Below, in pieces: positions 59,215-64,000 of a stretch of 64,000 bases of DNA. Both the position numbers and the translations under genes were made by a program. The DNA comes from Vreelandella malpeensis. Lineage in GTDB: Bacteria; Pseudomonadota; Gammaproteobacteria; Pseudomonadales; Halomonadaceae. The notes under the pieces were generated by a model that made no database searches, was not told where the DNA came from, and saw only the letters and a list, made by a program, of their open reading frames with translations. The stretch covers positions 124,001-188,000 of the forward strand of contig NZ_WHVL01000005.1 of the NCBI RefSeq assembly GCF_020622355.1, written 5' to 3'. Positions within the stretch are counted from its first letter, which is position 1, and the number at the start of each line of letters is the position of its first letter.

Positions 59215-60060
59215 ATGGGTTTACCGCCAGTCATTCTTTATGCTTTCGTTTTCGTCGTCGGACTTTGCCTTGGCAGCTTCCTCAACGTGGTGATCACCCG
59301 CCTTCCGGTGATGCTGATGCGCCGCTGGCGAAGCGAGGCACTCGAAGCCCTCGAGATGCCCGCCGAGTCTGCCGCTCCTTTCAATCTTGCCACACCCGCC
59401 TCGCTCTGCCCGCACTGCGAAGCCCCCATTGCCTGGCACGACAACCTGCCGCTTCTGGGCTGGCTCAAGCGGCGCGGGCGCTGCGCGCAGTGCGATCAGC
59501 CCATCAGCATGCAGTATCCATTGGTGGAGCTCGCCGGCGGCCTGCTTGCGGTCGCGGTACTGGCGCTCTTTGGTATGGTGCCGCAGACGCTGTTCATCTA
59601 TTCGGCGTGCCTGGTGCTGCTGGCTCTTTCAGTGATCGACTTTCGTACTTACCTGCTGCCGGATGCGTTGACGCTACCACTCTTATGGCTCGGCCTTGTC
59701 TATCAGCTCCTGTTTCAGCCCTACATGCTAGGTGATGCGGTGATCGGCGCCATGGCGGGCTATCTGAGCCTGTGGAGTTTCTACTGGCTGTTCAAGCTGG
59801 TCACCGGCAAGGAAGGCATGGGCTATGGCGACTTCAAGCTCCTGGCCGCGCTGGGCGCTTGGCTTGGCTGGACCTTTTTGCCGCTTCTGCTGGTGCTTTC
59901 GGCAGGGCTAGGCGCCACCGTCGGACTTGCCGCCCAGGCGTCTTCGCCCGCTCTGCGCGGCAAGCCGCTGCCCTTCGGCCCTTTTCTGGCGCTGGCTGGC
60001 TGGACATGCCTACTGGCCGGTGACGAGCTCTTCGCCCTGTACATGCGCCTCGGCGCCTGA
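59215..60060 (+). CDS. pilD: Prepilin peptidase / N-methyltransferase PilD
   Basis: 281 residues. N-terminal domain with two CxxC pairs (LCPHCEAPIAWHDN, GRCAQCDQPIS); the catalytic aspartates are in LSVIDFRTYLLPD and GKEGMGYGDFKLLA, the second being the GxGD motif of aspartic membrane peptidases. Multiple membrane segments. Cleaves and methylates PilA. SD TTGGAG before ATG 59215. Confidence 0.95.
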   Translation: MGLPPVILYAFVFVVGLCLGSFLNVVITRLPVMLMRRWRSEALEALEMPAESAAPFNLATPASLCPHCEAPIAWHDNLPLLGWLKRRGRCAQCDQPISMQYPLVELAGGLLAVAVLALFGMVPQTLFIYSACLVLLALSVIDFRTYLLPDALTLPLLWLGLVYQLLFQPYMLGDAVIGAMAGYLSLWSFYWLFKLVTGKEGMGYGDFKLLAALGAWLGWTFLPLLLVLSAGLGATVGLAAQASSPALRGKPLPFGPFLALAGWTCLLAGDELFALYMRLGA

Positions 60061-60090
60061 TCGAAACCACTGACTACTGGAATCACACTG

Positions 60091-60693
60091 ATGATCGTTG
60101 GCTTGACAGGCGGTATCGGCTCGGGAAAATCCACCGTCGCGGTTGCCTTCGCAGCACTCGGGATACCCTACGTGGATGCCGACGATGTCGCTCGTGAAGT
60201 GGTCATGCCCGGCGAGCCGGCGCTCGACGAGATCCTTGCCCATTTCGGTGACGGCGTGCGCCTCGAAGATGGCACGCTGGATCGCGCAGCGCTGCGTGCT
60301 CGGATTTTTGACGCACCCGACGAGCGGCGCTGGCTCGAGTCCGTCACCCACCCCCGGATTCGCCAGCGCCTTGAAGAGCAGTTGGCAGAGCTCTGCACAC
60401 GTGCGCCTTACGTACTGCTGGTGTCGCCACTGCTGTTCGAGTCGGGTCAGGATGCACTTGTCGCGCGCACGCTGGTGGTAGATGTTAGTATGCAGACACA
60501 GCGCGAGCGCACGCTGCGCCGCGACCGGGTCAGCGAAGCACAGGTCGATGCCATCTTGGCCGCCCAGCTCTCTCGGGAAGAGCGACTGGCACGTGCCGAC
60601 GACGTGATCGACAACGAGGCCGATCCGGCCTTGCTCGCTTCCAAGGTCGACCTTCTCGACCAGCGCTACCGTTACCTGAGTTCCACCGCCTAG
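60091..60693 (+). CDS. coaE: Dephospho-CoA kinase
   Basis: 200 residues. [17 protein letters not shown] is the P-loop; DADDVAREV and [12 protein letters not shown] are CoaE signatures; [19 protein letters not shown] follows. Last step of CoA synthesis. The pilD-coaE-yacG order is common in gammaproteobacteria. Confidence 0.95.
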   Translation: MIVGLTGGIGSGKSTVAVAFAALGIPYVDADDVAREVVMPGEPALDEILAHFGDGVRLEDGTLDRAALRARIFDAPDERRWLESVTHPRIRQRLEEQLAELCTRAPYVLLVSPLLFESGQDALVARTLVVDVSMQTQRERTLRRDRVSEAQVDAILAAQLSREERLARADDVIDNEADPALLASKVDLLDQRYRYLSSTA

Positions 60694-60700
60694 GAGTGTT

Positions 60701-60931
60701 ATGTCACCGGCCAACGATTCACCGCTCGAAGTATCCTGCCCGCAGTGCACTAAACTAGTTTCATGGATACCGGACAGCGCCTACCGCCCTTTCTGCAGCA
60801 AACGTTGCCAGCTGCTGGATCTGGGCGCCTGGGCTGACGAAACACATCGCATCGGCGGCGAATCGGCCATGGATGAGGCCGATATCGAGACGCTGCTTGC
60901 CCAGGCCGACAAGGATGCCCCACTGAGCTGA
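60701..60931 (+). CDS. yacG: DNA gyrase inhibitor YacG
   Basis: 76 residues. [10 protein letters not shown] and [17 protein letters not shown] form the four-cysteine zinc site of YacG, which binds the GyrB C-terminal region and blocks DNA binding in E. coli. TAGGAG precedes ATG 60701. Confidence 0.92.
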   Translation: MSPANDSPLEVSCPQCTKLVSWIPDSAYRPFCSKRCQLLDLGAWADETHRIGGESAMDEADIETLLAQADKDAPLS

Positions 60932-60938
60932 GCCTTTC

Positions 60939-61808
60939 ATGACCCGCTCCGAACCCACCGCTTATCGCCTTTACCACGAGCTCGACGCACGCTTCGATGC
61001 ACTGCTCGAGGCCATTGATCAAGCCTCGACCCTCTACGAAGCCATTCGACCGCCGACCTGGCGGCTGGATGCCCTCGATGACATCGGCTGGTTTCGCGAG
61101 GCGCTGCTCGATATGTGGCACAAAGAGGGGCAGGATGGGCGCGAGACGCGCAACTACATCGGTGTGATCGCCGCCGATGAAGCGCTGCTCGAGGCAGTGG
61201 CGGAGGTCAATGTGGCCAAGAGTGCCATCAGTGAGCTGCTGGGACATATCAAGGCACTTTCACCCAGCGCCTTGAGCGAAGCCAAGGCGCGCTTGCCGGC
61301 GCGTCATCCCCGCGTAGGGGACGTGCTGCGCAAGACCGCCATGGCGAGACTTCATCTCAAGCAGTGCTGGCGCCACCTGCCCACCGCACCGGCACCGGTG
61401 GCCCGTGTACGCCTGGCTTGGTACACGAGCGGGCGCTCGATCAAGAAGCTGAGTGTTCAGCAGGCTGAAGCCAAGCTGCTGGCACTCGATACTGACGCCG
61501 CCCATGTTCGCATTCAATTGAAAAAGCTCGCGGGCCTTCCAAGTGACGAAACCCTGGCACAGGTACAGGCCCAGGCACCGCTGATGCGCGCCAACCTGTT
61601 CTTCGTCGAACCGCTGCTCGACGGCCATACCCGCCAGGCCATGAATATTGCCATGCCGCTGGTGGTGCCTGCGCAGGAGACGCGCTTGCCGCATATCAAG
61701 GCGCCTTCCATGCAGGCGCCCGCAACGCGCACACGCGCCAAGCGACGTGATGAAAAACTCGAGTCGGAACCTTTCCTGCCTAGCCTACGGATCTACCGCT
61801 ACCGTTGA
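60939..61808 (+). CDS. Possible DNA replication terminus site-binding protein (Tus-like)
   Basis: 289 residues. The helical N-terminal half, RVRLAWYTSGRSIKKLSVQQ (compare RFGWANKHIIKN in E. coli Tus) and a C-terminus that ends PSLRIYRYR, like the PRLHLYVAD end of Tus, suggest a distant Tus homologue. That similarity is by eye only. No Ter-like site is identified here. Starts 7 bases after yacG, so probably in the same transcript. It could also be an unrelated basic DNA-binding protein. Confidence 0.5.
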   Translation: MTRSEPTAYRLYHELDARFDALLEAIDQASTLYEAIRPPTWRLDALDDIGWFREALLDMWHKEGQDGRETRNYIGVIAADEALLEAVAEVNVAKSAISELLGHIKALSPSALSEAKARLPARHPRVGDVLRKTAMARLHLKQCWRHLPTAPAPVARVRLAWYTSGRSIKKLSVQQAEAKLLALDTDAAHVRIQLKKLAGLPSDETLAQVQAQAPLMRANLFFVEPLLDGHTRQAMNIAMPLVVPAQETRLPHIKAPSMQAPATRTRAKRRDEKLESEPFLPSLRIYRYR

Positions 61809-62155
61809 GAGTCACTATCACCGCGAGTCACTATCGGCGTGGTTTCGAGATCCCAGCGCCCATGATGTACGAGCAGTTCGACCAGCTCCTTCACGACCTT
61901 TGCACTGTAGCCATACTCCTTGCAAAGCGCTGTTAGGCGCTCACCAAAGAGCCGCTCGTGTTCCTGTGCCCGGCTCTCCTTCTCCTGCTCTTCCAGATCC
62001 GCGAGCGAACGCACGGGGGGGCCAGTAGGGATATCGAAATGATTGCCGGGCTCTTCGAGCTGCTTCAGCGCCTGAGCAAAAGCGTCGTCCAGTTCACGAA
62101 ACTTGCGCAGCTTGTCGCGCTCGTCCAGCTGTTTGTGTGCCTTTTGATATTTCAT
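61799..62155 (-). CDS. Hypothetical helical protein
   Basis: 118 residues, convergent with the Tus-like gene and overlapping it by about 10 bases. KYQKAHKQLDERDKLRKFRE, then acidic helices and LCKEYGYSAKVVKELVELLV, which recalls the N-terminal multimerisation part of H-NS/MvaT proteins but lacks the DNA-binding half. No family assigned. Confidence 0.6.
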   Translation of the reverse strand: MKYQKAHKQLDERDKLRKFRELDDAFAQALKQLEEPGNHFDIPTGPPVRSLADLEEQEKESRAQEHERLFGERLTALCKEYGYSAKVVKELVELLVHHGRWDLETTPIVTRGDSDSQR

Positions 62156-62675
62156 CGACCTTACATTTACACCTTACTTAAGAAGAGAGCCAAGGATAGG
62201 TAGCGGTACACTCCCCACCAACGAACGGCGCTGGTCCATTCGAATACATGCTTGAGCAAGGAGTGACTTCACACGTTAAGCATAGTGCTATAGGTACGCG
62301 CCAGCGGTGTACTAACATCGAATTACCAAGCGAGAAAAGCCTTAACCAGAACCAGACCCTTCCCATAGTCAGGCTTCTCATAGCCAGGTGTCAGAGAGAG
62401 TGAACCGCCGGTGAAATCAGAGATGGCTGCTGGCACCCAGAGAAAGCGCTGACCTGACAATAATGAGTATAGACGCTATGCGAAGAACAGTACGACGGCG
62501 GTGATCGTCGTCTTGCTGCATTCGAATAAATGAAGCCCGTAATTAACCGATCTTTAATCGAATGCAAGCCTGACCGTGCCCTACTCATTGAACATCGATG
62601 AAGTGATGCGCATTGGATGAAAACGTTTACATAAAATCGAAGGCGCGAATCGCTTCAGGAAAAGGCATCTTGAAT
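62156..62675. other. Intergenic region, nothing recognised
   Basis: About 520 bases between the convergent-side hypothetical gene and the MvaT terminator. Mixed composition, several short frames on the minus strand without ribosome binding sites. No RNA gene, repeat or clear promoter seen apart from sequence that must drive the 62155 gene. Confidence 0.5.
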
Positions 62676-62710
62676 ATAAAAATGCCGGTGCCCTGTTCAG
62701 GCTACCGGCA
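62676..62710 (-). terminator. Terminator after the MvaT-type gene
   Basis: TGCCGGTAGCC pairs with GGGCACCGGCA around a short loop and is followed by TTTTTATA on the minus strand, seven bases after the stop. Confidence 0.8.
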
Positions 62711-62716
62711 CTATCC

Positions 62717-63091
62717 TTAACTATCCTGCTGCAGCCAGGACTCGACGGTTTCTTCACCGTACTCGTCCTTCCAGCTACGCAGGCCTTTATGATTGCCACC
62801 ACGGGTTTCGATGACCTCACCGTTATGCGGGTTCTTGTAGACTTTCAAGCGGCGCTTGCGACGGCTGGAGGATGCGGCGGCTTTCGGAGCTGCGCTACGC
62901 TGTTCGCTGGAGGGTTCGAGGAGTGCCACGACATCGGCAGGGCGCTTGCCGAACTCGTTCATCAGCGCTTCGAGCTTGGACTTGAATTCCAGCTCACTCT
63001 TCAACCGCTGATCTCCTTCGAGACGCTGAAGATCTTCCTGAAGCTGCTTTAACTGCTGCTCTTTTTGAATATATTCGTTAAGAAGTGACAT
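62717..63091 (-). CDS. H-NS-like nucleoid protein of the MvaT family
   Basis: 124 residues. The N-terminal coiled coil (MSLLNEYIQKEQQLKQLQED) is followed by a basic linker (SSSRRKRRLKVYKNPHNGEV) and the AT-hook-like MvaT C-terminus (ETRGGNHKGLRSWKDEYGEE, VESWL). Binds AT-rich and foreign DNA and silences it, likely including the prophage and AT-rich pilA regions; that last point is inference. Monocistronic, with its own terminator. Confidence 0.9.
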   Translation of the reverse strand: MSLLNEYIQKEQQLKQLQEDLQRLEGDQRLKSELEFKSKLEALMNEFGKRPADVVALLEPSSEQRSAAPKAAASSSRRKRRLKVYKNPHNGEVIETRGGNHKGLRSWKDEYGEETVESWLQQDS

Positions 63092-63315
63092 GGGGATTCC
63101 TTCAGAATAGAGATGAAACGAACCAGAGACACTGCATTATTGTATCGGTCTTCAAGTCGCCTTGAGGTGCTACCATTATTACTTTATTTACTCAAATTGA
63201 CAATAGTCTAGTTGATCTCGAGCTATTTACTAATCGTTTTTTTTATATCTAGAGTTTAATATCTAAACTTTACTGTTGGCTGAAACCTTTCACTACCGAT
63301 AGGTTTCATCGATAC

Positions 63316-63341
63316 AAAAAAACGCCACCCGAAGGTGGCGT
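63316..63341 (-). terminator. Terminator after rpsA
   Basis: ACGCCACC-TTCG-GGTGGCGT followed by seven T on the minus strand, 24 bases after the rpsA stop. Confidence 0.9.
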
Positions 63342-63364
63342 CCTTTAGCATGGAGTCGTGACGT

Positions 63365-64000
63365 TTAGTCTTGACCCATCTGCTGCTTGATCAGGTCACC
63401 GATCGTGGTAGCACCACCGGTTTCTGAATCCTGCTCGCGCAGTTTCTTCATGTTCTGACGCGTGTCGTCCTGCTCTTTCGCCTTGATCGACAGATTGATC
63501 TGACGGCTCTTGCGATCGACGTTGACGATGCGTGCTTCAACGCTGTCGCCTTCGCTGAGCACGTTACGCGCATCTTCGACACGGTCGGCGCTGATTTCAG
63601 ACGCTTTCAGCACGGCGATGACGTCGGTTGCCAGTTCAACGTGAGCTTCCTTGGCGTCGACTTCGACGACGCGGCCAGTCACGATGCTGCCCTTGTCGTT
63701 GACAGAGAGGTATTCAGCGACAGGATCGGAATCCATCTGCTTGATACCCAGCGAGATGCGCTCGCGTTCCGGGTCGATCGACAGGATGACGGCTTCGGCT
63801 TCGTCGCCCTTCTTGAAGTGGCGAACCGCTTCTTCGCCAGTTTCCGTCCAGGAGATGTCGGACAGGTGAACCAGACCGTCGATGCCGCCTTCCAGGCCGA
63901 TGAAGATACCGAAGTCGGTGATCGACTTGATAGTACCGGAAACGCGGTCGCCCTTGTTGTACTCGGCGTTGAAGGTTTCCCACGGGTTGGCGGTGCACTG
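63365..64000 (-). CDS. rpsA: 30S ribosomal protein S1, 5' end missing
   Basis: The frame is open from 64000 to the stop at 63365, giving the last 211 residues or so of about 560. Two S1 RNA-binding domains are visible: GDRVSGTIKSITDFGIFIGL with GIDGLVHLSDISW, then KGSIVTGRVVEVDAKEAHVE. The C-terminus TIGDLIKQQMGQD is usual for gammaproteobacterial S1. Binds mRNA leaders on the 30S subunit. Confidence 0.97.
   Translation of the reverse strand, partial: QCTANPWETFNAEYNKGDRVSGTIKSITDFGIFIGLEGGIDGLVHLSDISWTETGEEAVRHFKKGDEAEAVILSIDPERERISLGIKQMDSDPVAEYLSVNDKGSIVTGRVVEVDAKEAHVELATDVIAVLKASEISADRVEDARNVLSEGDSVEARIVNVDRKSRQINLSIKAKEQDDTRQNMKKLREQDSETGGATTIGDLIKQQMGQD

Noticed and set aside
62178..62588. 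Two short minus-strand frames in the 62156-62675 gap
   Set aside because: No ribosome binding sites, no recognisable features and no operon context.

Overview
The window comes from a GC-rich gammaproteobacterium, most likely a Halomonas or close relative. The chromosomal genes (gcvP, ppnN, pilABCD-coaE-yacG, an MvaT-type nucleoid protein, rpsA) and their order fit that group; this is inferred from remembered gene families, not from a search.

Layout. Positions 1-6503 are chromosome: the end of gcvP, a LysR regulator, ppnN, a TauE-type transporter and three small unknown genes. Positions 6596-54413 are one complete-looking prophage of about 47.8 kb, integrated into the 3' end of a tRNA-Pro(GGG) gene and flanked by a 46-bp exact repeat. 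Positions 54444-64000 are chromosome again: an inositol-monophosphatase-type gene, the type IV pilus genes pilA and pilBCD, coaE, yacG, a Tus-like gene, an MvaT/H-NS-type gene and the end of rpsA.

The prophage is a lambda-type siphovirus with an HK97-type head. From left to right it holds: a cargo region (secreted EndA-type nuclease, YHYH/peptidoglycan-binding protein, LexA-controlled umuDC, LexA-controlled adenine methylase); a leftward late operon read from 39.4 kb down to 12.3 kb (endolysin, holin, spanins, HNH, terminase, portal, protease, capsid, connectors, tail genes U-V-G/GT-H-M-L-K-I-J and tail fibres); a rightward two-gene anti-CRISPR operon (acrIF11-like plus aca); a leftward early operon (cro, adenine methylase, O-like and P-like replication genes, PAPS-reductase-like gene, VRR-NUC nuclease and a last gene in the position of Q); the immunity region (cro / cI at 45.6-46.6 kb); and a rightward operon (LuxR-type regulator, rdgC, cytosine methylase, xis, int) ending at attR.

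Regulation can be read in some detail. Five operator-like AAAGC-N3-GCTTT sites lie between cro and cI and again in front of the rightward operon. The late promoter is followed at once by a hairpin, and MCP, major tail protein and tape measure genes start directly after intrinsic terminators, which implies antitermination. A P22-type antirepressor in the tail operon is preceded by three mutually complementary segments laid out like the P4 CI / P1 C4 antisense RNA system. The fibre gene carries a 12-G tract that could switch its C-terminus, and it has a tandem, frameshifted second copy. The acr promoter has a perfect inverted repeat filling its 17-bp spacer, as expected for Aca autorepression.
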